From NCBI GenBank assembly GCA_959601045.1, contig CAUGNZ010000007.1:1-64000 (forward strand): a stretch of 64,000 bases of DNA, read 5' to 3'. Source of the stretch: an uncultured Collinsella sp. (GTDB lineage Bacteria > Actinomycetota > Coriobacteriia > Coriobacteriales > Coriobacteriaceae). Below, piece after piece: positions 8,348-15,897 of the stretch. The position numbers and the translations under genes were made by a program. The number at the start of each line of letters is the position of its first letter. The first letter of the stretch is position 1. Under the pieces are notes generated by a model. The model was given only the letters and a program-made list of their open reading frames with translations. It was not told where the DNA came from and made no database searches.

Positions 8348-9835
8348 CTAGAAAGCAATCTCCTTGGCCCACTTGTCCTTGTCGATCTCCATGAACTGCG
8401 AGCGGATGAAGTTCTTCTTGAGGTCGAACGGAACCGTGCAGTCGAAGATGGCCTTGCAGGCGATGCCGTGCTCGCGGATCGAAGGATCGAACGCGGGGTC
8501 GTTGGACGGGTCGAGCACGTGGCAGTGGCAGCCGGGGATGGTGATGAGGTCGACGTCGGCCTGGAAGCGCGTGGTCATGGCCCACATCACGTCACTCATG
8601 TCGAAGATGTCGACGTCTTCGTCAACCAGGATCACGTGCTTGAGCTCGGAGAATGCCGAGAAAGCGAGCATGGCGGCGTTGCGCTGACGGCCCTCGTCAT
8701 TTTTGCTCGACTTCTTGAACTGCATGATGGCAACGAACTTGCCGCCGCCGCAGGGGGCGGCGTGAACGTTGAGCAGGCGGCCCGGGATGGCGGTCTCGAC
8801 CATCTTGTAGATGGAAGCCTCGGTGGGGATGCCGGCCATGGAAACGTGCTCGTGCGAAGGGCCGATGCAGCTCTCCATGATGGGGTTGACGCGCGTGGTG
8901 ACGGCGGTGATCTTGATCACCGGGCAGACCTTGGCGCCACCGGTGTAGCCGGGAAACTCGGGCATGGCGTAGCCGTGACCATTGACGTCCTCGTTGATGG
9001 TCTCGTCGTGCATGAGGTAGCCCTCGAGCACATACTCGGCATTGGCAATGCACTTCTGCGGAACGGTGACACAGTCGGCAAGCTCGACGGCGTGGCCGCG
9101 CAGGGCGCCGGCAATCTGCAGCTCGTTAAAGCCGAGCGGCGTGGTGGGAGCCTCGAAGCCGCAGCACATGTACACGGCGGGGTCCAGACCGATGGAGATG
9201 GAGATGGGCATGTCCTCGCCGCGCTGGCAGTACTCGTCAAAGAACGCGCCCAGGTGACGGCTGCCGGGGGTAATCCACATGGCGAGCTTATCCTTGTCGA
9301 CGCAGGAGAAGCGGTGGATGGTCACGTCGGACTGGGAGCCGTCGGGGCTCGTGCCGTAGGCGAGGCCCATGGTGATGTAGGGGCCGCCATCGACAGGCGT
9401 GTTGGTGGGAGCGGGAACGATCTTGCGCAGGTCAAAGCCCTCGTCGGTCGCCTTGTACACGACCTCCTGGCAGTCGACGTGCTTGCCCTCGGCGATCTGC
9501 TTGGGCGCGATCAGGTTCTCGAAGCGCTTGCCGATCTCGAGGCCCAGGTGCTCCTCGTCGAGGTCGAGTAGGGCGGCAACGCGCTTGCGGCTGGCAAGCA
9601 TGCCGATGCAGACCTTGACATCGTCAAAACCCTTGACGTTGTTGAAGATCATCGTCGGACCCTCTTTGGTCGGACGCATAACGGTGCCGCCGGCACCCAC
9701 GTGGCGATAGACGCCCGAGACCTCGGCATCGGGATCGACCTGGGTGTCGGTCTCGAGCAGCTGGCCCGGCATCTCGCGCAAAAAGTCGAGCGCGGAGCGC
9801 AGATCGTGGATCTGGGAAGCATCGGTAGTGGACAT
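8348..9835 (-). CDS. ubiD: UbiD-family prFMN-dependent decarboxylase
   Basis: 495 aa from the ATG at 9835 (AAGGAG at correct spacing); an upstream frame to 9943 would read through a GC-rich hairpin and is rejected. UbiD-family features include GGPYITMGL with a following FSCVD strand, IGLDPAVYMCCGFEAP, AEYVLEGYL and the EFPGYTGG region carrying the acidic residues that pair with the catalytic Arg. Known function: reversible (de)carboxylation of aromatic or unsaturated acids with prFMN. Neighbouring UbiX, a DASS carboxylate transporter and an LpdD-like protein point to uptake and decarboxylation of an external acid, as in gallate-type systems. The substrate is not determined by what I can see. 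Confidence 0.93.
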   Translation of the reverse strand: MSTTDASQIHDLRSALDFLREMPGQLLETDTQVDPDAEVSGVYRHVGAGGTVMRPTKEGPTMIFNNVKGFDDVKVCIGMLASRKRVAALLDLDEEHLGLEIGKRFENLIAPKQIAEGKHVDCQEVVYKATDEGFDLRKIVPAPTNTPVDGGPYITMGLAYGTSPDGSQSDVTIHRFSCVDKDKLAMWITPGSRHLGAFFDEYCQRGEDMPISISIGLDPAVYMCCGFEAPTTPLGFNELQIAGALRGHAVELADCVTVPQKCIANAEYVLEGYLMHDETINEDVNGHGYAMPEFPGYTGGAKVCPVIKITAVTTRVNPIMESCIGPSHEHVSMAGIPTEASIYKMVETAIPGRLLNVHAAPCGGGKFVAIMQFKKSSKNDEGRQRNAAMLAFSAFSELKHVILVDEDVDIFDMSDVMWAMTTRFQADVDLITIPGCHCHVLDPSNDPAFDPSIREHGIACKAIFDCTVPFDLKKNFIRSQFMEIDKDKWAKEIAF

Positions 9836-9857
9836 AGCGTGCTCCTTTCGGGAGAGT

Positions 9858-9883
9858 GCCCGGCGGCGGGAGTGCCGCCGGGC
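9858..9883 (-). other. GC-rich hairpin in the ubiD leader
   Basis: Perfect 10-bp arms GCCCGGCGGC / GCCGCCGGGC with a 6-nt loop, between the transporter stop and the ubiD ribosome site. There is no T-run, so it is more likely an mRNA stability or processing element than a terminator. Confidence 0.6.
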
Positions 9884-9977
9884 TGGGGAACGTAGTGGGG
9901 CCACGGCGCTCATGGATGGGGCGCTCGGGCACTCGCAGTTCAAGCACTCGGCTAATTACAGCCAAGCGCTCGACCGT

Positions 9978-11435
9978 TTACATCAGGCCAAAGAGATGGA
10001 ACCAGGCAGCCTCGACCAGCACGACGATAAAGACGACCGCAGTGAGGGGAATGCCCATGCGCATGGCCTCTTTGGAGGTGTAGCCGCCGGCGTCCTTGCC
10101 CTCGCCGATAAGGATCGGCAGGTTATGGAACGGCAGGATGTAGTGGATGTTGATGGACGTGAAGACGATGAGCGCCACGGCGAGCGGGCTCACGCTGGAG
10201 CCGGCCGCGAAGCTGATGAACGCCGGCACGCACACGCCGAGCACGGCCATGACCGAACCCATGAACATGTGGATGATCATGGAGAGCGCGGCGACAAGCA
10301 GGGCGAACAGGAAGATGTTCTCGGGCACGGAGCTGGGAAGCACGACGTCGGCGATCCAGGCGTTCATGCCGGTGGCACCGCCCACAGAGCCCACGGCCAT
10401 GGCGGCCGTCAGGAACATGAGGGACTTGATGTCGACAGCGTTCCAGCTGGCAGGGGTGAGGACCTCGCCGATGATGGGCATGGCGAGTGCGACGCCAATG
10501 GCCAGGGTAACCCAGCCGATGTAATCGCCCGAGACGGTGAGCCACAGCGCGATGGCGATGACAAGCCACACGATGGTGCGGATCTCCTTGACGGAGAGCT
10601 TGCCGAGCGCGGCCTGCTTGGCCACGATCTGCTCGCGATCGTAGACGAGCTCCTTGCTGGGCTTAAAGAGGAAGAGGCCCAAGAACAGGGTGCACAGCAG
10701 CGCGACCAGCATAGGCACGCTCATGTACAGGAACCAGTCGACAAAGGACGGGCTCATGCCGCCGGCCTCGGCACTGTACTGCGCAACGAGCGGGTTGAGT
10801 GTGGAGTCGCCCGTCAGGAAGAACATGGAGCCCGGAGCGGCAGCGGCAAACACGAGGAAGCCGAGCTTGCCGCGATCATCGTCACCGTAGCCGGCGGACT
10901 CGGCGATAACCGAGACGACGGCGAGGATGAGGAAGGCGCGGGGGAACGGATGCGGGATCAGCAGCGACAGCACAAAGGTGAGTGCGAAAATCGAAATGAT
11001 GAGCGACTTGGCATCGCGCACAAACTTGAGCATGAACGCATAGGCGATGCGCTCGCCCAGGCCCGACTCCTTGACCGCGCTGGCGATGAGGTAGGCGCCG
11101 ATGACAAGCCACATGGTGGCCTTAGTCCACGAGCTAAACGTGGAGGCGACCGTCGCCGAGATGCTCGCGGCGCCTGTGTCGTCCACGCACACCTTGAACA
11201 GAACGAGCAGCGCGCAATAGAGCAGGCCCACAAAGCCCGGCTGTGCCACACCGCATGCCCAGAACACCACCGTGGCGAGCGTCAGTGCCAGACAGGTCTG
11301 ACCGCCGACCGTGAGCTCGACCGTCGAGCTCAGCTCCGCCAAAGGAAGAAACTTCACCAGCAAAAAGACAACGATACCCAGCACAAAGCCAATTTCGCGC
11401 TTGGTGATCTTAAACGCCTTCTTTTCCGCTTCCAT
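9978..11435 (-). CDS. DASS (SLC13-type) anion/carboxylate transporter
   Basis: 485 aa with about 11-13 membrane helices. The pattern matches divalent anion:Na+ symporters: SSWTKATMWLVIGAYLIASAVKESGLGERIA near residues 100-130, and the C-terminal repeat with IHMFMGSVMAVLGVCVP and the FTSINIHYILPFHN segment. Known family members carry di- and tricarboxylates, sulphate or related anions. AAAGG lies 7 bp before the ATG. It is directly upstream of ubiD-ubiX, so it is the likely importer of the acid to be decarboxylated, or an exchanger of acid for product. A 19-bp palindrome shared with the LpdD/IDI gene promoter lies upstream. Confidence 0.9.
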   Translation of the reverse strand: MEAEKKAFKITKREIGFVLGIVVFLLVKFLPLAELSSTVELTVGGQTCLALTLATVVFWACGVAQPGFVGLLYCALLVLFKVCVDDTGAASISATVASTFSSWTKATMWLVIGAYLIASAVKESGLGERIAYAFMLKFVRDAKSLIISIFALTFVLSLLIPHPFPRAFLILAVVSVIAESAGYGDDDRGKLGFLVFAAAAPGSMFFLTGDSTLNPLVAQYSAEAGGMSPSFVDWFLYMSVPMLVALLCTLFLGLFLFKPSKELVYDREQIVAKQAALGKLSVKEIRTIVWLVIAIALWLTVSGDYIGWVTLAIGVALAMPIIGEVLTPASWNAVDIKSLMFLTAAMAVGSVGGATGMNAWIADVVLPSSVPENIFLFALLVAALSMIIHMFMGSVMAVLGVCVPAFISFAAGSSVSPLAVALIVFTSINIHYILPFHNLPILIGEGKDAGGYTSKEAMRMGIPLTAVVFIVVLVEAAWFHLFGLM

Positions 11436-11483
11436 CTCCCCACCTTTCTTGTTGGGGGCGCTCCGGACTCGCGGCCACGCTGG

Positions 11484-11516
11484 CCACTTAAAAAGGGGCG
11501 CCCGTTATCGGACACC
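11484..11516 (-). other. Hairpin upstream of the DASS transporter gene
   Basis: AAAAGGGGCGCCC pairs imperfectly with GGACACCCCTT (AAGGGG / CCCCTT core). It sits in the 244-bp gap between the LpdD/IDI gene and the transporter and could end the former message or act as a leader structure. Confidence 0.4.
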
Positions 11517-11526
11517 CCTTACGTTG

Positions 11527-11549
11527 CGCTGTGTTGCGGCAATACAGTC
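11527..11549. promoter_or_regulatory. Putative operator 2 (shared 19-bp palindrome)
   Basis: CTGTGTTGCGGCAATACAG at 11529-11547 matches 16 of 19 positions of the palindrome at 12670-12688. It is about 82 bp upstream of the DASS transporter start. Two such matches before two genes of the same cluster suggest one regulator, plausibly the cluster's MerR protein; this is inference. Confidence 0.5.
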
Positions 11550-11591
11550 AAGCGGATTTTTTGGATGAGAGGCGATCCCCTGGACAAAAAA

Positions 11592-11650
11592 CCGTCACAA
11601 CATTCGACGCTTTTCCTCGTTTTCGAGATTTTCGCCGAATGTTGTGACGG
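11592..11650. repeat. 59-bp inverted-repeat element, copy 2
   Basis: Perfect 15-bp arms CCGTCACAACATTCG / CGAATGTTGTGACGG around the same core as copy 1 at 6669-6725. It is followed at once by REP-like palindrome c. Confidence 0.85.
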
Positions 11651-11655
11651 CTTGG

Positions 11656-11685
11656 ATGTGACAAAGGGACTGTCCGATGTCACAT
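11656..11685. repeat. REP-like palindrome, copy c
   Basis: ATGTGACAAAGGGACTGTCC followed by GATGTCACAT. It overlaps the last codons of the LpdD/IDI gene, whose TGA stop lies inside the repeat, so the repeat has probably inserted at the gene's 3' end. Confidence 0.7.
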
Positions 11686-12627
11686 AGCGAGAGCCGTACG
11701 GATGGATGGGTCGCTGAGGGCCTCGCGGAGCCAGGGGACCAGCTGCTCGGGGCGACCCTGCAGGTAGCCGTCGAGTTCGGACGGGGCCACGCGGCGCACC
11801 TCCGAGATCTCCTCTTGGTTGATGCGTAGCTCGCCCAGCTCAACATGGGCTGCGAACACCTCGCACCATTCGCACTCGCAGCGGCCGTCGCCGTGGTCCT
11901 CGCGGTACACCACGTGTCCGAGGTGCTTGAGCTGATCAGGCTCGCGCGTGATGCCAAGCTCTTCGTTGATGCGGCGCGCCGTCGCGGCGACAACGTCCTC
12001 CCCGGGGAGCGGATGGCCGGCACAGCCATCGGCCAGCACCCCGCCCCACAGGCGTTTGAGCGGACTGCGACGACAGAGCAGCAGGCGCGCGTCTTCGCCC
12101 CGGCCCTCGACCAAAAGCGTCAGAAATGCCTGATGCAGGATGCCCTCGCCGACATGGGCATCGATGCGGTCGACAGGACCAAGCGCCTCGCCGGTCGCGG
12201 CATCGACCGCCACGACCTCGGCGCCCGCACCGCCCTCATCCCAACCGGCGCGCAGAATACGGGCTGCGGCTTCCTCGAGCGCGGCGATGAGCTCCTTGGT
12301 GGTGTCGAGCACGCGCTGCAGGTCGTCCCCGCTCGCCTGTTCAACATGAAAACCCGTGCTTGCAACGACCGGCACGCCAAAGCGCGTGGCCAACGCCGCC
12401 GCGATATCGTGCGCTGGGATCTCGTCTCGATGGCACGGAACGGCCAGGATGCTCACCGTCGCCGTGCGACCGGGCTCGGGGCGCGGAATGGCCTGCGCCG
12501 TGGCGCCCAGATGCGCGAACTCCGGCGAGCAGGCGTACACCACCATGCCCCGCGGCGTCACCGTCAGCTGGGCCTCGAGCGCAAACTTGCCCTCGCCCAC
12601 TGAAACCTTTGTCGTATGCATACCCAT
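11680..12627 (-). CDS. LpdD-like prFMN-chaperone domain fused to IDI-type Nudix domain
   Basis: 315 aa from the ATG at 12627 (AGGAG upstream). Residues ~5-115 resemble LpdD, the small accessory protein of gallate-type UbiD enzymes: EFAHLGATA (36-44), HRDE (66-69) and VASTGFHVEQASGDD (88-102). Residues ~150-305 match type I isopentenyl-diphosphate isomerase: metal ligands His158, His165, His205, Glu251 and Glu253, the IDI form of the Nudix box (G204...E210...RRINEELG) and Trp299. The usual catalytic Cys just before GHP is Ala203 here, with Cys202 one residue earlier. IDI makes DMAPP, and UbiX needs DMAP or DMAPP. I infer a role in prFMN precursor supply and UbiD maturation. The domain calls rest on motif recall, not a search. 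The 3' end runs into a REP-like repeat. Confidence 0.8.
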   Translation of the reverse strand: MGMHTTKVSVGEGKFALEAQLTVTPRGMVVYACSPEFAHLGATAQAIPRPEPGRTATVSILAVPCHRDEIPAHDIAAALATRFGVPVVASTGFHVEQASGDDLQRVLDTTKELIAALEEAAARILRAGWDEGGAGAEVVAVDAATGEALGPVDRIDAHVGEGILHQAFLTLLVEGRGEDARLLLCRRSPLKRLWGGVLADGCAGHPLPGEDVVAATARRINEELGITREPDQLKHLGHVVYREDHGDGRCECEWCEVFAAHVELGELRINQEEISEVRRVAPSELDGYLQGRPEQLVPWLREALSDPSIRTALAM

Positions 12628-12667
12628 GGGATCTCCTGTCGCCCGCGATGTACCTGAGACCATCTTC

Positions 12668-12708
12668 GCCTGTATTGCGACTATACAGGCAAGCGCAGCC
12701 TGCGACAA
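12668..12708 (-). promoter_or_regulatory. Promoter and operator of the LpdD/IDI gene
   Basis: On the minus strand, TTGTCG (12703-12708), a 17-bp spacer and TATAGT (12680-12685) form a plausible sigma-70-type promoter. The palindrome GCCTGTAT-N7-ATACAGGC (12668-12690) overlaps the -10 box, as a repressor or activator site would. The core 19 bp recur at 11529-11547. Confidence 0.5.
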
Positions 12709-12730
12709 AGGGGGCAGGCACCTGACACAT
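12701..12730. repeat. REP-like palindrome, copy d
   Basis: TGCGACAAAGGGGGCAGGCA followed by CCTGACACA: the GGCAGGCACC variant of the family, in the divergent intergenic region. It supplies the -35 box of the LpdD/IDI promoter. Confidence 0.55.
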
Positions 12731-12788
12731 TCTGTTAGAGTTGCAGGGATTGAATCCCGCTTATTAATGCGACATTGGAGTGACAACC

Positions 12789-14024
12789 TTGACCGCCGCA
12801 ACCACGCCTAAAAGTAAGTCAACCGCCGCCGCGCTCTCCCCCGCGCGCACCAAGCTCTGTCTGGCGCTGCTCGTGCTGTTGGGATTCTCGCTCGGCTGCT
12901 CCGAGTTCGTGGTCATCGGCATCGAGAGCGACTTGGCAACGGAACTCGGCGTATCACTTGCCACTGCAGGCCAACTTATTAGCGTGTTTGCGCTCGTCTA
13001 CGCTATCGCCACGCCGGTGCTTGCGCTCAGCACGGGACGCTTCCGCCGCTACCAGCTGCTCGTGTGCTACAGCATCGTCTTTGTGCTCGGCAACCTGGTC
13101 ATGGCGTTGGCGCCCAACTTCCAGGTACTGTTTATCTCGCGCATTGTCCTGGGCTCCGTCTCGGGCGCACTGCTCGCCGTGGGTGTGACGTACATCCCCG
13201 AGCTGCTGTCCCCGCAGCAAACCTCGCTTGCCATCTCGGTCGTGTACGGTGCGTTTTCCGTGGCAATGGTCTTTGTCACTTCGATCGGCAAGTTTGTGGC
13301 CGACACGCTCGATTGGCACGTGGCCATGTACGGTACGCTGACCTTTGCCGTTCTGATCTGCGGAGCGCTCGTGGCGTTTATGCCGCGCGCTGGGCAAACC
13401 GACGAGCCTGCCACCTTTCGCGAGCAGGCGGGGCTTCTACGCGAACCGAGCATCATCACCGGCATGCTCATCTTTTTGTTTGGCGTGGGGTCGGTCTACG
13501 TATTCTACGGCTACGTGACACCTTATCTTGAGCAGGTGCTGGGTATGGGCACCGTTCAGGCGAGCACCACGCTTATGGCCTATGGCGCGTTCTGCCTGAT
13601 CTCGAACATCCTGGGCGGATGGATCGATGCGCGCTTTGGCATGAAGGCGCTGCTTGTAACGTTTGTGTTGCAGGCTGCGGCGTTGCTCGGGCTGTTTGCT
13701 GTGGGCGGCACCATGCCGCTCGCGCTGGTCTTTGTCTTTAGCTTGGCGCTGCTCATGTACCTGTTCTCGGTGTCGTGCATCACGCACTTTATGGACGTGG
13801 CACGCAGCCGCCATCCCAAGTCGATGGTACTCGCAAGTTCGGTTGAACCCATGGCGTTTAACGTCGGCATCTCGTTTGGTACCGCGGTGGGCGGCGCCGT
13901 GGTAAGCAGCGTTGGCATTGCGTACGTGGGCGCAGTGGGCGCCGCCTTCTCGCTTGTGGCCTGGGCGCTTACGCTGGTGACGATTAAGTTGGCTCGCTGG
14001 GAGCGCAGGCGGGCAAGGGCGTAG
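12789..14024 (+). CDS. MFS transporter, DHA1 (AraJ/CmlA-like) family
   Basis: 411 aa with 12 predicted membrane helices. Motifs of drug:H+ antiporters are present: ELGVSLATAGQLISVFALVYAIATPVLA in helices 1-2 and GRFRRYQLL as the A-loop. I place the start at TTG 12789 because GGAG lies 8 bp before it; the GTG at 12780 overlaps that same site. It probably exports a sugar or drug-like compound. It is divergent from the LpdD/IDI gene with a 161-bp shared gap, but nothing else ties it to the prFMN cluster. Confidence 0.88.
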   Translation: MTAATTPKSKSTAAALSPARTKLCLALLVLLGFSLGCSEFVVIGIESDLATELGVSLATAGQLISVFALVYAIATPVLALSTGRFRRYQLLVCYSIVFVLGNLVMALAPNFQVLFISRIVLGSVSGALLAVGVTYIPELLSPQQTSLAISVVYGAFSVAMVFVTSIGKFVADTLDWHVAMYGTLTFAVLICGALVAFMPRAGQTDEPATFREQAGLLREPSIITGMLIFLFGVGSVYVFYGYVTPYLEQVLGMGTVQASTTLMAYGAFCLISNILGGWIDARFGMKALLVTFVLQAAALLGLFAVGGTMPLALVFVFSLALLMYLFSVSCITHFMDVARSRHPKSMVLASSVEPMAFNVGISFGTAVGGAVVSSVGIAYVGAVGAAFSLVAWALTLVTIKLARWERRRARA

Positions 14025-14116
14025 AGCGAGGTTCCCTCTAAAACGTCTATCGTTCCAGTCGCGACGCTTACCTGACGACAGGCTAAGCCAGCCCCTTTAG
14101 CTGTGGTTCGATCTCA

Positions 14117-14163
14117 TGTACTTCGAATGCACGATTTTCCAGTTTTCGTGTATCCGAAGTACA
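14117..14163. other. Interrupted hairpin downstream of the MFS gene
   Basis: Arms TGTACTTCG / CGAAGTACA with an inner pair CACGA / TCGTG. It lies between the two convergent genes, just before the terminator. Confidence 0.6.
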
Positions 14164-14185
14164 CGAAATGTGCGCGGGGCACCTC

Positions 14186-14224
14186 AAAGGCGGCGGCAGA
14201 CGCATTGTCTGCCGCCGCCTTTTA
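14186..14224. terminator. Bidirectional terminator between MFS and PTS genes
   Basis: AAAGGCGGCGGCAGAC / GTCTGCCGCCGCCTTTT with a short loop and T-runs in both directions, between converging genes. Confidence 0.9.
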
Positions 14225-14252
14225 TACTGGATTTTATAGATATGCGAGTCGT

Positions 14253-15815
14253 TTACTCCATACCCAGCAGCTCGCGCATCTGGGTTGCGTAGTTAGATGC
14301 CATGTTGCCGTAGACAATCTGCACGCCGCCGTTGACATGCACGATGCCACGCGCTTCGAGCTTTTCGGTAAACTCGGCGTCATCAACCACCTTGTCACAG
14401 TCATTGAGCTGGATGCGCAGACGGGTGAAGCAGGCCTCGACAGACTTAATATTGTTGTCGCCGCCCACTGCCTCAACGATGGCGGGAATGAGGTCGCTAA
14501 TCACGGTCTTGGGAGCCTTTTCGGCCTCATCGTCGGACTCTTCCTCGCGGCCGGGAGTCTTAAGGTCCTTCTTAAGAATGATGAACTTGAAGACGAAGTA
14601 GTACACCACGAAGTAGATGGGGCCGAGGAACAGGATAACCTGCCAGTTGGAGCCCTTGGCTGCACCCATAATGCCGTTAAAGATCAACGACAAGAGCGGG
14701 CCGCCGAAGGACGCGGAGCCAGCCACGTTGAACTGCAGGATATAGGTCAGCGCATAGGCAAGACCAGCCATGAGAGCGTGGAACACGTAGAGGATGGGCG
14801 CGATAAACAGGAAGGAGTACTCGAGCGGCTCGGTAATGCCGGAGAGGATGCAAGGCACCACGATGGCAATCATGAGCGCTGCGGTCTTCTTCTTATTCTT
14901 GGGAAGCGCCGTCTTGTAGAAGGCGAGCGCAGCGCCAGGCAGGCCGAACATGGCGAAGATAACCTTGCCGTTCATGACAAAACGGCTGACCTCGATGTTA
15001 AACGGCGTGCTGGGAGAGCCCAGGATCGCGTTGTAGATATTGATAGCGCCCTGAACAGTCTGGCCGTCGATGGTCTCGACGCCACCGAGCGACGTGAAGA
15101 AGAACGGCAAATAGACAAAGTGATGCAGGCCAAAAGGCAGGAGCATGCGCTCGCCGGCGCCGTAGACAAATGCACCAAAGGCACCCGTAGTCTTGATGAA
15201 CTCGGACAGCGCACCGAGAGCGTTCTGAATAAACGGGAAAACAAAGGACATGACCAATGCGAGGATGCTGCATGAGAGCAGCGTCACCGCCGGGATAAAG
15301 CGCGTGCCGTTGAAAATGGAGAACACGGCAGGCAGCTCAATCTTGTAGTAACGGTTATGCAACCATGCGACGATTGCGCCCACCAGAAGACCACCGATAA
15401 CGCCAGTGTCGAGCGTGGTGATACCGAGGATCGTGCTCTGGCCCGTCGTAAGATTCGCGGGATCGATGACACCAGTCGCCGTAAGGAACGTGCCCATCAC
15501 GGAGTTCATGCACATGTAGCCCAAAAAGCCACAAAGCGCCGCGGTAGCCTTCTCGGACTTGGCGAAGCCATAGGCGAGACAAATCGAGAAGATAACCGGG
15601 ATGTTGTTCATAACGATGCTGGCAGCGGCCTTGAGAATCGAAAAGAAGATCGCAAAGCCCGGAGCAGCAAGCCAGGGAACAGCTGCCGTAAGGGTGGGGC
15701 TGGTAAAGGCATTGCCAAAGCCCTGAAGGATGCCGGCGATTGGCAGGATCAGGACAGGCGTCATGAGGACTTTGCCCAGACGCTGGAACTTTGCCAGCAG
15801 CTCATCTTTGTTCAT
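14253..15815 (-). CDS. Alpha-glucoside-type PTS transporter, EIICB
   Basis: 520 aa. Residues ~1-425 form the glucose/maltose-type EIIC membrane domain (GKVLMTPVLILPIAGILQGFG at the start, GAGERMLLPFGLHHFVYLPFFF in the middle, SGITEPLEYSFLFIAP later). A charged linker leads to an EIIB domain at about 440-515 with the phosphorylated Cys near residue 462 (SVEACFTRLRI). It imports and phosphorylates a disaccharide; EIIA must be supplied from elsewhere. It follows the GH4 phospho-glucosidase gene by 82 bp in the same direction, so substrate and enzyme are matched. A hairpin at 15838-15868 separates the two. Confidence 0.94.
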   Translation of the reverse strand: MNKDELLAKFQRLGKVLMTPVLILPIAGILQGFGNAFTSPTLTAAVPWLAAPGFAIFFSILKAAASIVMNNIPVIFSICLAYGFAKSEKATAALCGFLGYMCMNSVMGTFLTATGVIDPANLTTGQSTILGITTLDTGVIGGLLVGAIVAWLHNRYYKIELPAVFSIFNGTRFIPAVTLLSCSILALVMSFVFPFIQNALGALSEFIKTTGAFGAFVYGAGERMLLPFGLHHFVYLPFFFTSLGGVETIDGQTVQGAINIYNAILGSPSTPFNIEVSRFVMNGKVIFAMFGLPGAALAFYKTALPKNKKKTAALMIAIVVPCILSGITEPLEYSFLFIAPILYVFHALMAGLAYALTYILQFNVAGSASFGGPLLSLIFNGIMGAAKGSNWQVILFLGPIYFVVYYFVFKFIILKKDLKTPGREEESDDEAEKAPKTVISDLIPAIVEAVGGDNNIKSVEACFTRLRIQLNDCDKVVDDAEFTEKLEARGIVHVNGGVQIVYGNMASNYATQMRELLGME

Positions 15816-15837
15816 GGGATACCCCTCTTAAAGAAAC

Positions 15838-15868
15838 GGGGCGTGCAGTTCTACAACCCACACGCCCC
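15838..15868 (-). other. Intra-operon hairpin between GH4 and PTS genes
   Basis: GGGGCGTG / CACGCCCC stem with a 15-nt loop, between the GH4 stop and the PTS start. It may attenuate, or protect the upstream message. Confidence 0.6.
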
Positions 15869-15897
15869 ATAACAGTTATCAAGCGCTATGGAACTAG

